Below are positions 41,856-50,239 of a DNA stretch of 64,000 nt, one piece after another. The notes below the pieces were generated by a model that was given only the letters and a program-made list of their open reading frames with translations, ran no database searches and was not told the DNA's origin. This DNA is from Cupriavidus cauae (lineage in GTDB: Bacteria; Pseudomonadota; Gammaproteobacteria; Burkholderiales; Burkholderiaceae), in contig NZ_VWRN01000014.1 in assembly GCF_008632125.1 (NCBI RefSeq), forward strand, positions 62,001 to 126,000. Direction: 5' to 3'. Position 1 is the first letter of the stretch. Each line of letters starts with the position of its first letter. Both the position numbers and the translations under genes were made by a program.

Positions 41856-44138
41856 TCAGTCGTCGGCATAGGGGGTGTAGGCGGGCTGCATCGGGTGCTT
41901 GAGACCCACGCCACGGAAGCCCCGGATGCCGGCGGCGTTGCGCCATTTCTCGACGCCGCGGGTGATCAAGAGGTCGGAGAAGCGGCGCTGTGAGCCGACG
42001 AACTCGCCGGCGGCCTCCGCCCACTGCTTCCAGTCGGTGAACAGTTCGGCGGTCAGTGACTTGGCATTGGCCTCGCGCACGCAGCGCTCCTCCAGCCAGC
42101 GGCCCAGCGCGTCCTCGGCCTCGAAGTACTCCTCGGTGGCCGCCACCACCTGCGGCGGCGGATCGAGCCGGCCCAGGCGCTGCCAGGCCAGGCACCCTTC
42201 CAGCGCCCAGGCCAGGATGCCGTCCCGCTCGGCCAGCAACTTCTGCTGCAGGTGTTTGTCGCGCCGCTCGGGCGGCACGGTGATCGTGAAGGGGATCAGG
42301 TGCAGCCGGCGCTTCATCGCCTCGTCCACGTTGCGGATCGCGGGCTTGTGGTTGCCGGCGATGACCAGCTTGAACTGGGGCGTGTACTCGAAGAAGTCCT
42401 GGCGCATGAAGCGCGCCGAGACCTTGTCGCCGCCGGTGATGGCCTTGACCTTGGACTCGTTCCAGCGCCGGCCCTGCTCGGTCTCGATGGAGGAGACGAA
42501 GCGCGCCCCGCGCAGGCCCGCCATGTCGGTCGGATGCCGGTCGCCGCGCGCCTCCATGAAGGTGTCCATCGGCGCGCTGGCGGCGTAGTCGCCGAGGATC
42601 GTGGCCAGGGTGTTCACGAACACCGACTTGCCGTTGGCGCCGGTGCCGTAGAGGAAGAACAGCGCATGCTCCCGGGTCGAGCCGGTCAAGCAGTAGCCGC
42701 TGACGCGCTGCAAATAGGCTTGCAGGTCCGCGTCGCCGCCGGTGACTTCGGCAAGGAAGCGCCGCCAGGTCGGGCAGTCGCCGCCGGGCGTGGCGGTGGT
42801 GATCTTGGTCATGCGGTCGGCGCGGTCGTGTGCGCGCAGGCGGCCCGTCCTGAGGTCGACCACGCCGCCTGGGGTGTTGAGCAGCCAGGGATCGGCGTCC
42901 CACTCGGCGGTGGTCGCGGCATGACGTCGGTCTGCGCGAGCCAGGCGTTCGACGCCGCCGACGGTGCCGGAGGTGGCCAGCTTGGCCGCCAGCTTGGGGT
43001 TGTCGGCCTGGAGGGCCGCGTGTCGGCAGACACCGCGGATCAAGTCGGTGGCCGCCAGCGTTTCCTCGTTGCGCCAACGCCGGCCATCCCACACCAACCA
43101 GCGGCCCCAGGCCGCCACGTAGCGCCAGTCGCGGTGGTAGCGGCGGGTGAAGGCCAGCGCCAGGGCATCTTCGGTGCCCCACACCGATTCATCCGCGCCG
43201 ATCACCGGCTCGCCGGGGTCCGCAATGTCATGCACCTGCACACGCGGGCCGTGGGCGAGGAAGGCCGCGACGTCGAAGCCCTCGGCCACGGCATCGGCCG
43301 CATCCCAGCCCTCGGCGGCTTCCTCGGGTGGGTAGAGGATGTGGCAGGTCTTCGCGCCCGCCGACAGAATCGCCTGGGCCGCCTGCACGGCGTACTCCCA
43401 GCCCGGCTTGTCGCGGTCGGGCCAGATCAGCACGGCCTTTCCCGCCAGCGGCGACCAGTCGGTCTTGTCCACGGGCGCATTCGCCCCGTGCATCGCGGTG
43501 GTGGCCACGATCCCGAGCTCGATCAAGGCCTGGGCGCATTTCTCGCCCTCGACCAGCACGACCTGGGCGGCGTCCTGGATCCCCGGCTGGTTGTACAGCG
43601 GCCGCGGCTCGGGCGGTGCCATCTTGCGCCGTTTGGCGTCCCAGGGCCGGAATTCCTTCTTGCGCCCGGGCGGGTCGTAGCGGTAGACCACGGCGATGAG
43701 GCGCCCTTGTGCGTCGAGGTAGTCCCACTTGGCGGTGGCCGGGCCGAGGTCGTCGATCGAGGCCTTCTTGGCCGCCTTGCGCGGCGGCGCCGTGAGCGCT
43801 CGGCCGACGAGGTCCTCGGCCAGGTCGAGGACGCGGGCGAAGTCGCCGTGCACGTCCACGCCGAAGTGAGCGCCGATCAGGTGGAACACATCGCCGCCGG
43901 AGCCTTCGGCGCGGTCGGTCCACAGTCCCGCCTTGTCGCCGTCGAGCACGACTTCCAGGCTGTCGCCCGGGCTGCCGAGCACGTCGCCGATGACGAACTT
44001 GCCGCGGCGCTTCTTTCCAGCGGGGAACAGGGTGAACAGCACCGACTCCAGCCTCGCGAGCAGCGCGGCGCGCACGGCCTCGCGGCGCTCGGACGCCGGG
44101 ATCTCGGGCGCGGGTGCGGTGTCATTGAAGTCCAGCAT
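41856..44138 (-). CDS. Phage primase-helicase (P4/D5-type)
   Basis: A 760-residue replication protein. A TOPRIM-like region has VVLVEGEKCAQALIELG near residue 205 and AVLIWPDRDKPG near residue 250. An SF3 helicase has Walker A LYGTGANGKSVF near residue 496, KLVIAGNHKP behind it and a D5-N-like segment before. It is likely to prime and unwind DNA at the phage origin. It is a full-length P4-type protein in the order primase then helicase; its 5' end overlaps the excisionase-like gene by 17 bp. Confidence 0.9.
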   Translation of the reverse strand: MLDFNDTAPAPEIPASERREAVRAALLARLESVLFTLFPAGKKRRGKFVIGDVLGSPGDSLEVVLDGDKAGLWTDRAEGSGGDVFHLIGAHFGVDVHGDFARVLDLAEDLVGRALTAPPRKAAKKASIDDLGPATAKWDYLDAQGRLIAVVYRYDPPGRKKEFRPWDAKRRKMAPPEPRPLYNQPGIQDAAQVVLVEGEKCAQALIELGIVATTAMHGANAPVDKTDWSPLAGKAVLIWPDRDKPGWEYAVQAAQAILSAGAKTCHILYPPEEAAEGWDAADAVAEGFDVAAFLAHGPRVQVHDIADPGEPVIGADESVWGTEDALALAFTRRYHRDWRYVAAWGRWLVWDGRRWRNEETLAATDLIRGVCRHAALQADNPKLAAKLATSGTVGGVERLARADRRHAATTAEWDADPWLLNTPGGVVDLRTGRLRAHDRADRMTKITTATPGGDCPTWRRFLAEVTGGDADLQAYLQRVSGYCLTGSTREHALFFLYGTGANGKSVFVNTLATILGDYAASAPMDTFMEARGDRHPTDMAGLRGARFVSSIETEQGRRWNESKVKAITGGDKVSARFMRQDFFEYTPQFKLVIAGNHKPAIRNVDEAMKRRLHLIPFTITVPPERRDKHLQQKLLAERDGILAWALEGCLAWQRLGRLDPPPQVVAATEEYFEAEDALGRWLEERCVREANAKSLTAELFTDWKQWAEAAGEFVGSQRRFSDLLITRGVEKWRNAAGIRGFRGVGLKHPMQPAYTPYADD

Positions 44139-44376
44139 CCGACTCCTCCTCGTGCCCTGCGTCGGCCGTGAGCAGGGCTTGACGTTCCTCCATCCACGCC
44201 ATCAGTTCGGAGAGCTTGAAACGCAGCAGCTTGCCCACCCGGTAGTGCGGCAGGCGCAGACGCCGGCGCTCCTTCGCGTGCGTGAGCCAGTAGTGCGGCA
44301 GATTGAGCGCCAGTGCCGCCTCGCGTGCGTCGATCAGGCGCTCCCCGAGCACCTGGTGCAGCGGTGTCTCGTTCAT
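44122..44376 (-). CDS. Helix-turn-helix protein (excisionase-like)
   Basis: An 84-residue protein with LIDAREAALALNLPHYWLTH and YRVGKLLRFKLSELMAWM, a winged-helix/excisionase pattern. The ATG at 44376 overlaps the nuclease stop by 4 bp. It could bind the replication origin or regulate the early operon. The primase gene starts inside its 3' end. Confidence 0.65.
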   Translation of the reverse strand: MNETPLHQVLGERLIDAREAALALNLPHYWLTHAKERRRLRLPHYRVGKLLRFKLSELMAWMEERQALLTADAGHEEESDAGLQ

Positions 44377-45119
44377 GCCGCAGCCCTCCAGCACCGGTCC
44401 TGCCACGGACACATCCGGCACTCGACATGGGTGGGATCGGAGAACGAGCGCGGCAGCAGTTCGCCCGCCTCGGTGGCCGTGATGACCTTCACGGCCCGGT
44501 CGGACATGCGCTGCGCCAACGCCGCATCGAACGGCACCAGCTCGGCGTGAATCTCCATGGTGTCGGCGTTCACCGCCGTGAACAGGGCCGGGTGCGCGTG
44601 CAGTTCGAGGTAGGCCTGGTAGAGCGCCACTTGCGCGGCGTAGACCGGGCGGGCAGACGCGAGCCGGTGCTTCTCCAGCTCGCGCCACGACTTCGCTCCC
44701 AAGCACTTGTTCTCCCACAGCGCCGGGTAGCCGCAACCGAACCCCAGGTCGGGCCCGGCGACGAGCACGCCATCGACGTGGCCCTGCAGGCGCCCGTCCA
44801 GCGCCGAGAAGCCGAATTGCTCCTCCGCGTCGTTACGCGTGCGCAGATCGAAGCCCGCGGCACGCAGCCATCCGACCATGCAGTCCTCGATGAGGTGGCC
44901 GCGCTCGAAGACGCGCAGCATGCGGCCGTCGGTCTCGCGACCCGGATCGACCGGGGCGTCGGCGAACTCGTACTGCAGCGCGCGCTCGCAGGCGACCCCG
45001 AGGCGCGAGGCGCCGAGGTAGGTGCGGCGAGGCTGCGCCGCGCGAGACTGCTGCAGCCCGGCGTCGATCAGCGCCGTGAGCTGACCCGACAGGCTCTTGG
45101 AGGCGTTGAAGTCCATCAT
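44373..45119 (-). CDS. PD-(D/E)xK nuclease (Cas4/RecB-like)
   Basis: A 248-residue nuclease. An early Cys in GVACERALQYEF and a late CRMCPWQDRCW cluster are the positions expected for a 4Fe-4S Cas4/AddB-type cluster. Catalytic residues lie in LQGHVDGVLVAG (Asp, near residue 115) and ALWENKCL (the E-x-K-type position, with ENK). Phage members degrade DNA ends to give single strands for recombination. Neighbours are a Sak4-like ATPase and an ssDNA-associated gene. Confidence 0.75.
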   Translation of the reverse strand: MMDFNASKSLSGQLTALIDAGLQQSRAAQPRRTYLGASRLGVACERALQYEFADAPVDPGRETDGRMLRVFERGHLIEDCMVGWLRAAGFDLRTRNDAEEQFGFSALDGRLQGHVDGVLVAGPDLGFGCGYPALWENKCLGAKSWRELEKHRLASARPVYAAQVALYQAYLELHAHPALFTAVNADTMEIHAELVPFDAALAQRMSDRAVKVITATEAGELLPRSFSDPTHVECRMCPWQDRCWRAAA

Positions 45120-45637
45120 CGCCGCGCCTCCTTGGGTGCTGCCGTGCGTGCCGTCTGCGCTTGAGCCTTCGGCTCCTCCCACGGCAGATCGTCCTCGAGG
45201 TCGGCGAAGGGGTCGGACACCGGGTCTTTCAAGCCCCGCACCGGCGGATACTTGGTCGCCTCGTGGTGCTCGACCATCGCCTCCGTGTAGCAGGTGACGA
45301 TGGCGTCGACCACCTGGAGCGCCTCGGCCTCGGAATACTCGCCCAGCGGCTTGGCAAAGCCGATCTCGCCCGCGACCTCGCCGAAGGCCTTGAGGCACTT
45401 CTTCATCGCGGCCAGTTCGACGTCAGACGGGTCGATCATGGCCACCTCCGTCTTGGGCGTGCGTCCTTCCTGCACCCGCAGCCACTGACCGTAGAGCGCG
45501 TGAAACGCCTGCTGGCAACGCCGCGAGCAGAACACCCAGTCGATCGGATAGCGCCGGGCATCGCCCACCGGATGCCGAAGGTCCGAGTGGCCGTAGCCGC
45601 CCGCCTGTCGTTTGCAGACCCAGCACTTGCCGCTCAT
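45116..45637 (-). CDS. DUF6511-like zinc-binding phage protein
   Basis: A 173-residue protein with an N-terminal treble-clef-like zinc site (CWVCKRQ, then FCSRRCQQAFH) and a helical C-terminus with KYPPVRGLKDP. The pattern resembles DUF6511 phage proteins. It overlaps the nuclease by 4 bp. Role unknown; it may be a DNA-binding replication helper. Confidence 0.7.
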   Translation of the reverse strand: MSGKCWVCKRQAGGYGHSDLRHPVGDARRYPIDWVFCSRRCQQAFHALYGQWLRVQEGRTPKTEVAMIDPSDVELAAMKKCLKAFGEVAGEIGFAKPLGEYSEAEALQVVDAIVTCYTEAMVEHHEATKYPPVRGLKDPVSDPFADLEDDLPWEEPKAQAQTARTAAPKEARR

Positions 45638-45700
45638 TGCATTCGCTCTCGCCTTCGGCTTCGCGAAACTTCGCTTCGCTCGTTTTCATCGCCCCTCCTC

Positions 45701-46330
45701 TCACTGCGCCCAGGCCGGCTTGCCCGGCACGGCGGGGCGTTGCGGGGCAACCGGTGCGGGCATCGCACGGGGCGGGGCGACCGCCGCCGGCGCGCCGGAG
45801 TGGGCGGTGCCGGGGTTCTTCGGCGGCAGCCCCATCAGGCGGGCGTAGTCCGGGTGGTCGGGCTCGACGGCGTTTCGGATGACGTTCTTCAAGTCGCCGC
45901 GGCCGTCCTTCTCGATGTCGATGCGGGCCGCAAACTCGATGCCGTCGAGCTCGTGGAAGCCCTGGATGCGCCGCGCGGCGGCGGCCTGCGGGCTCATGTC
46001 CTGCGGATGGACGTTGCGGGCGGAATTGAGCACGGCGCGCACGAAGCTGCGCCCCATCTGGCCCCAAGCCGGGCCCTTCGGGGAATGCAGGCCGATGTTG
46101 CTCCAGAGCTTGCGCCGGGCGTACTCGCCCTCCAGCACCACGAACTCGGCCGCCAGATAGACCGAGCCAGTTCCAAAGCTCTGCGTGGCGTAGCCGCCGG
46201 TCCAGCCCTGGGCCGGGTCATCAAAGCCCCCGGGCTTGAGCGTCATGCGCACGCGGGCGAGCGTGCCCTTGGGGATGAGGTCGAAACTGGGCTGCTGCTG
46301 CGCGTCGTTGAAATCGTTCCAGGCGGTCAT
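45701..46330 (-). CDS. Phage protein, possible ssDNA-binding/recombination accessory
   Basis: A 209-residue protein with a beta-rich body (LIPKGTLARVRMTLKPGGF, WSNIGLHSPKG) and a disordered Ala/Pro-rich tail. The plan resembles single-strand binding proteins encoded beside Sak4-type ATPases, but no OB-fold motif is certain. It lies 3 bp from the Sak4-like gene. Confidence 0.6.
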   Translation of the reverse strand: MTAWNDFNDAQQQPSFDLIPKGTLARVRMTLKPGGFDDPAQGWTGGYATQSFGTGSVYLAAEFVVLEGEYARRKLWSNIGLHSPKGPAWGQMGRSFVRAVLNSARNVHPQDMSPQAAAARRIQGFHELDGIEFAARIDIEKDGRGDLKNVIRNAVEPDHPDYARLMGLPPKNPGTAHSGAPAAVAPPRAMPAPVAPQRPAVPGKPAWAQ

Positions 46331-46333
46331 GGC

Positions 46334-47164
46334 TCACTCCTCGAAGGCGGTAGCGGATGGCGGAAGGCGGGTGGCGGCGGCGCACTTGTCGATCAGCGCG
46401 CGCAGGTTCGGCGGCTCCAGCAACTCGAGCTGGCCGGAGCGGTCCTTGGCCGGGACGCCGTAGGGGTTCAGCGTGTGGCAGACGAAGGCGCGGTAGATTG
46501 ATCCGTCCTCGGCCTTGATCTCGGCCAAGGTGACCACCTCGTCGACGATGCCGGGCAGTTCCGCCGCGGTCTTGGCGCCCTCGATCTGCGGCACGAAGAC
46601 CTTGCGGTTGAAGTCGTCCAGGCGCTCGTCGAGGATGGCGACGAACACGACGTGCTTGCCGCGCGCGTGCTGCAGATGGGTCAGCGCCCCGATCAGTTCC
46701 GAGCCGAGCAGGCCGTAGGCGCCCCGGGTGTCGGGCTTGCCGGTGCGCTCGCTGTAGGCTTGCGGCTGGGTCTTGGCCCAGACGAGCGCCAGGCGCGCGA
46801 GTACCGTGATCGAGTCGACGAAGTAGGTGTCGTACTTGGCCAGTTGCGCGGGATCGCCGTAGCGCTCGCACACATGCCGGTAATGCGCCTCGGAGTACGG
46901 CGCATCCGCCGGCAACGCCGGGTTCGGGCCGGCCAGGAACACCACGAGATCGCGGAACTCCGGCCAGGTGCTCGGGCGCACGCAGTCGCCGCGCCAGTCC
47001 TTGACGGCCAAGTCGCCAGCCTCGAGGTCGACGAACAGGGTCGAGGCTTCGGGCAGGGTCTTCAACTGGCTGGTCTTGCCGATGCCGCTCTTGCCTAGAA
47101 GCACGAGCTTCACGCCCTGCTTCTCGCGCAGCCGCTGATCGGCGGTGATGATGGGGAGGGCCAT
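46334..47164 (-). CDS. Sak4-like RecA-fold ATPase
   Basis: A 276-residue RecA-fold ATPase. Walker A is LLGKSGIGKTSQL (residues 22-34), and Walker B is YFVDSITVLARLAL near residue 115. This fits the AAA_24/Sak4 group used by phages for single-strand annealing and DNA repair. Start ATG 47164 overlaps the BRO gene stop by one base. Confidence 0.8.
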   Translation of the reverse strand: MALPIITADQRLREKQGVKLVLLGKSGIGKTSQLKTLPEASTLFVDLEAGDLAVKDWRGDCVRPSTWPEFRDLVVFLAGPNPALPADAPYSEAHYRHVCERYGDPAQLAKYDTYFVDSITVLARLALVWAKTQPQAYSERTGKPDTRGAYGLLGSELIGALTHLQHARGKHVVFVAILDERLDDFNRKVFVPQIEGAKTAAELPGIVDEVVTLAEIKAEDGSIYRAFVCHTLNPYGVPAKDRSGQLELLEPPNLRALIDKCAAATRLPPSATAFEE

Positions 47165-47937
47165 CACGCCACCTCCTTCAGCCGCTCCGCGACCGCCGGG
47201 TTCCAGAGGATCTGGTAGCCGCTGTGCCCGTTGCGCGAGTACGGCATGGCTTCGGCCCAAGCCTCGCCGGCTTCGGTCAGTTCCCACTCGTCCCGCTCGT
47301 TGCGCAACTGCAGGCCGTGGTGGGCCAGGCGCTGGTTGATGGCCTTGGCCGACAGGCCGAGCAGCCTGCCGAGCTGGGTGGCGTTGAGCGAGCAGATCGC
47401 CTCGTTCGCCGCAGTGTCCCGGGCAGGAAGGGCGCGGCGCAGCGTCTCGACCGCCAGGCCCGTGTTCTCCTGGATGCAGGAGAGCGTGGCCGCCATCGCG
47501 ATGCCGGGTTTGACCCCCGGCACCTTGGCCACGGCCTCGCCGATCAGCAGCAGAGCGGCGATGCGGTCCTGGGTGGGTGCCGGCAGGGTCGGGCGTGCAC
47601 TTGGCGCCGTGTAGCTGCCCGTCTTGCGGATCGCCGGCAGCACCTCGTGGGTGACCCAGCGCTTGAAGCGCTTGGCCTCGCGCTTGCGGCTGCCGAGGAC
47701 CAGGCTGTACAGCCCGGGCTCGTTGACGACGTTGACCTGGTCATTGCCGCGCGAGATGCCCTGAATTGAGATCAGGGCTTGCTCGTCAGGGTCCAGTCGC
47801 GCCAGGGCGCGGGTGGTGTTCGGCAGTTCAAGAACCGCGCACACATCCACCGCGACGAACCACGGTTCGCCTTGGGCATCCGTGACGACCCGGACCGGAC
47901 GGCCTTCGAAATCAAACGGGATCAGTTCGGTGCTCAT
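47164..47937 (-). CDS. BRO-domain antirepressor-like protein
   Basis: A 257-residue protein. The first roughly 110 residues form a BRO-N domain (GEPWFVAVDVCAVLELPNTT, RWVTHEVLPAIRKTGSY), and a C-terminal winged-helix region (LNATQLGRLLGLSAKAINQR) follows. Phage BRO proteins often act as antirepressors. It lies in the early operon after the Xis-like gene, so it may help switch from lysogeny. Confidence 0.75.
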   Translation of the reverse strand: MSTELIPFDFEGRPVRVVTDAQGEPWFVAVDVCAVLELPNTTRALARLDPDEQALISIQGISRGNDQVNVVNEPGLYSLVLGSRKREAKRFKRWVTHEVLPAIRKTGSYTAPSARPTLPAPTQDRIAALLLIGEAVAKVPGVKPGIAMAATLSCIQENTGLAVETLRRALPARDTAANEAICSLNATQLGRLLGLSAKAINQRLAHHGLQLRNERDEWELTEAGEAWAEAMPYSRNGHSGYQILWNPAVAERLKEVA

Positions 47938-47940
47938 GGA

Positions 47941-48420
47941 TCACTCCTCCGAGACGAGGGCCAGCCGGAACGTGGGCTTGCCGGGCTTGACGGTGCGGGC
48001 GGCATCGAACCCGGCGCGCAGTGCCGGCGGCCAGTTGGAGAAGCGCGATTCCGAGACGGAGTACTCGACGTCCAGGTAGTCCTCGACCTTCTCGCCGGCG
48101 GCGGCGATGCGCCGGGCGATGGCGGCCAGTTGCGCCTGGTCCCAGGACACGCGCTTCGGGACATCGACCGTCACGCGAAGCAGCCCGTCCTTCAGGTGCA
48201 CGACGCCGAAGTCCTTGCCCGCCTCGAGGCGGGCAGCACGGGCCTGCTCGCCGTAGGCGGCCTCCAGCGCAGCGTCGAACTTGGCGCGGGCCTGCTTGAG
48301 CCAGGCGAGCGCTTCGTCCAGGTGGCGGCTGATCTCCGCCTTCTGGGCGGGCGGAAGTTGAGCCAGCTGGCCGACGGACATCGCGGCGATGTCGGCGGGG
48401 TAGAGGGTCAAATCGCTCAT
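47941..48420 (-). CDS. Conserved early phage protein, unknown
   Basis: A 159-residue helical protein with a long Ala/Lys-rich coiled stretch (AWLKQARAKFDAALEAAYG) and LRVTVDVPKRVSW. It is spaced 3 bp from the BRO gene and 11 bp from the HTH gene. I do not recognise the family; the place in the early operon suggests a role in recombination or replication. Confidence 0.6.
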   Translation of the reverse strand: MSDLTLYPADIAAMSVGQLAQLPPAQKAEISRHLDEALAWLKQARAKFDAALEAAYGEQARAARLEAGKDFGVVHLKDGLLRVTVDVPKRVSWDQAQLAAIARRIAAAGEKVEDYLDVEYSVSESRFSNWPPALRAGFDAARTVKPGKPTFRLALVSEE

Positions 48421-48431
48421 CGCATCCCCCT

Positions 48432-48695
48432 TCAGCGCGCCGCGCGCTCGGAGGTCGAGTCGTGCAGGGCGCCACGCTCGAACTCGATGACCGACTCCAG
48501 GGGGTAGCTGACGCGCTTGGACAGCTTCAGGTAGCGCGGGCCCCGCCCTTCGCTGCGCCAGCGCTGCAGGGTCTTGGGGCTCAGGCCCCAGCGCTGCGCG
48601 AGCTCGTTCTCGTTGAGGACCCGACGGTCGCCGGGAGACAGGCCGTTGATCGCATCGACCGGCGACCGGGGGATGGTGCTTGCCGTTGTCGGCAT
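48432..48695 (-). CDS. Helix-turn-helix protein, first gene of the early operon
   Basis: An 87-residue protein with LNENELAQRWGLSPKTLQRW and RGPRYLKLSKRVSYP, matching Xis/AlpA-type winged helix proteins. Upstream lie three GGCGAACC motifs and a mer terminator. It may be the excisionase that works with the serine recombinase or the first regulator of the early genes. Confidence 0.65.
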   Translation of the reverse strand: MPTTASTIPRSPVDAINGLSPGDRRVLNENELAQRWGLSPKTLQRWRSEGRGPRYLKLSKRVSYPLESVIEFERGALHDSTSERAAR

Positions 48696-48747
48696 GGAAG
48701 CCTCCTATGACGCTGTTGAGGAACAGGTGTCATTGCAGGCTTCGGGT

Positions 48748-48800
48748 GGCGAACCTTGGAGGGACCGAATGGCGAACCACGCGGGAACTTCGGGTTCGCC
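48748..48800. promoter_or_regulatory. GGCGAACC operator-like repeats
   Basis: GGCGAACC at 48748-48755 and 48771-48778, and the inverted GGTTCGCC at 48793-48800, are spaced 23 and 22 bp apart, about two helical turns each. They lie just upstream of the early HTH gene and could bind a regulator of the lysogenic switch. Confidence 0.45.
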
Positions 48801-48818
48801 AAAGTTCTCGCCGATACG

Positions 48819-48844
48819 AAAACGGCGGGCACAAGGCCCGCCGT
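48819..48844 (-). terminator. Terminator of merR
   Basis: ACGGCGGGC and GCCCGCCGT pair around a 5-base loop, and the minus strand continues in TTTT. It lies 34 bp after the merR stop. Confidence 0.7.
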
Positions 48845-48877
48845 CATGGTCGAGGATCAGTCAAGGACGGCTGTGCG

Positions 48878-49291
48878 TCACTCCGCCTGCAAGGCGGCGA
48901 TCAAGGGGCAGCGCACCCGGCCGCGAATGGCATTGCAGCGCTGCACGAGCTCGGACAGCGCCGCTTCGATGCGCTGCAGGTCAGCCAGTCGTTCGCGAAC
49001 GTCAACGAGTTTGCGCTGAGCCTGCGCACGCGCCTCGGCGCAGTGCGATCCGTCCTCGAGCTTGAGCAGTTCGGACACCTCGTCGAGACTGAAGCCCAGC
49101 CGCTGTGCCGACTTGATGAAGCGGACGCGGCCAAGCTCGTCGGCGCCGTAACGGCGGATACTTCCCTGCGGCCGATCTGGTTCGGGCAACAGCCCCTTGC
49201 GCTGGTAGAAGCGGATGGTTTCGACATTGACGCCAGCCGCGCGCGCCAGCGCGCCGATCGTCATCGCCTCGATCTCGGGCGTGCTGTTCAT
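48878..49291 (-). CDS. merR: Mercury-responsive regulator
   Basis: A 137-residue MerR. Residues 10-30 hold the [24 protein letters not shown]-binding helix. The three Cys ligands that bind Hg(II) are all present (C84, C119, C128; in Tn501 MerR the positions are 82, 117 and 126). It represses and activates the divergent mer promoter at the same operator. Start ATG 49291, 42 bp from merT. Confidence 0.93.
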   Translation of the reverse strand: MNSTPEIEAMTIGALARAAGVNVETIRFYQRKGLLPEPDRPQGSIRRYGADELGRVRFIKSAQRLGFSLDEVSELLKLEDGSHCAEARAQAQRKLVDVRERLADLQRIEAALSELVQRCNAIRGRVRCPLIAALQAE

Positions 49292-49295
49292 GGTC

Positions 49296-49326
49296 TTGAC
49301 TCCGTACTTAAGTACGGAAGTAAGCT
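49296..49326 (+). promoter_or_regulatory. merT promoter and MerR operator
   Basis: TTGACT (49296-49301) and TAAGCT (49321-49326) are separated by 19 bp, the long spacer that MerR corrects by untwisting. The operator dyad CCGTAC-TTAA-GTACGG lies within the spacer. It differs from the Tn501 promoter by only a few bases as I recall it. Confidence 0.9.
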
Positions 49327-49332
49327 TACTCC

Positions 49333-49707
49333 ATGAAACCAGACACCCCAACTGCGCAAGGCAGTACCGGAGGCGGCCGTGCGGCGCTCGCGGCCGGATT
49401 CGTCTCGGCCATCCTCGCATCGACCTGCTGCCTCGGGCCATTGGTGCTGATCACGCTGGGCTTCTCAGGGGCATGGATCAGCAACCTGACGGCCCTCGAA
49501 CCCTACCGCCCGATCTTCATCGGCGCGGCCCTCGTCGCGTTGTTCCTCGCCGGGCGACGCATATGGGCGAAAGCCCCGGCGTGCGAACCCGGACAGGCCT
49601 GCGCGGTGCCGTCGGTTCGGCGCGGCTACGAGCTGCTGTTCGGGATCGTGGTCGCCCTGGTGATCGTGGCGCTCGGCTTCCCGCTGGTCGCGCCCTGGTT
49701 TTACTGA
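49333..49707 (+). CDS. merT: Mercuric ion transport membrane protein
   Basis: A 124-residue inner membrane protein with three hydrophobic segments. The Hg-binding pair C32-C33 lies in the first helix and C84/C90 in the cytosolic loop. It takes Hg(II) from MerP into the cell. Length is slightly above the usual 116 residues. The start is 42 bp from merR, directly behind the promoter. Confidence 0.93.
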   Translation: MKPDTPTAQGSTGGGRAALAAGFVSAILASTCCLGPLVLITLGFSGAWISNLTALEPYRPIFIGAALVALFLAGRRIWAKAPACEPGQACAVPSVRRGYELLFGIVVALVIVALGFPLVAPWFY

Positions 49708-49718
49708 ACGGAGGTTTT

Positions 49719-50012
49719 ATGAAGAGATTGCTTGGTTTTCCGATGCTGACGCTCGCCCTGATCGTGAGCGTGCCAGTCATCGCCGCGACAAAGACCGTCA
49801 CCCTGTCAGTGCCGGGCATGAACTGCGCCGCCTGCCCGATTACGGTCAAGAAGGCGCTCGGCAAGGTGCCGGGCGTGGCCAAGACGGACGTGAACCTCGA
49901 CAAACGACAGGCGACCGTGACGTTCGACGACGCGCGGGCGAATGTAGAGGCGCTGACGCGGGCGACCCAGGATGCTGGCTACCCCTCGACGGTGGTCGGG
50001 AGCGTGAAGTGA
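49719..50012 (+). CDS. merP: Periplasmic mercury-binding protein
   Basis: A 97-residue protein with a signal peptide (hydrophobic residues 4-23, cleavage likely after IAA) and an HMA fold with the GMNCAAC motif (C36, C39). It hands Hg(II) to MerT. GGAGG lies before the ATG. The stop overlaps the next gene's GTG (GTGA). Confidence 0.93.
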   Translation: MKRLLGFPMLTLALIVSVPVIAATKTVTLSVPGMNCAACPITVKKALGKVPGVAKTDVNLDKRQATVTFDDARANVEALTRATQDAGYPSTVVGSVK

Positions 50013-50230
50013 CTGCCGTCGTTCTGGAATCGACGTTGACTTGTCCGGAGTGCGGTCACACCAAGACCGAGACCATGCCTACCGATGCCTGCCAGTGGTT
50101 CTATGAGTGCGAGGCCTGCCACGCCATACTCAAGCCCAAGCCCGGGGACTGCTGCGTCTATTGCTCCTACGGCACTGTGCCGTGCCCACCAATCCAGGAG
50201 CGTGGCAGAGGTAGTTGTTGCGCCAGCTGA
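50009..50230 (+). CDS. GDCCVxC-domain mer-associated protein
   Basis: A 73-residue cysteine-rich protein with the GDCCVYC motif (C48, C49, C52) and further Cys pairs at 12/15, 34/37 and 70/71. Such small proteins are found at the ends of some mer operons and probably handle mercury. The GTG start overlaps merP, so translation is coupled. No merA follows; the next gene is convergent and belongs to the recombinase group. Confidence 0.8.
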   Translation: MTAVVLESTLTCPECGHTKTETMPTDACQWFYECEACHAILKPKPGDCCVYCSYGTVPCPPIQERGRGSCCAS

Positions 50231-50239
50231 GCGCCAGTC

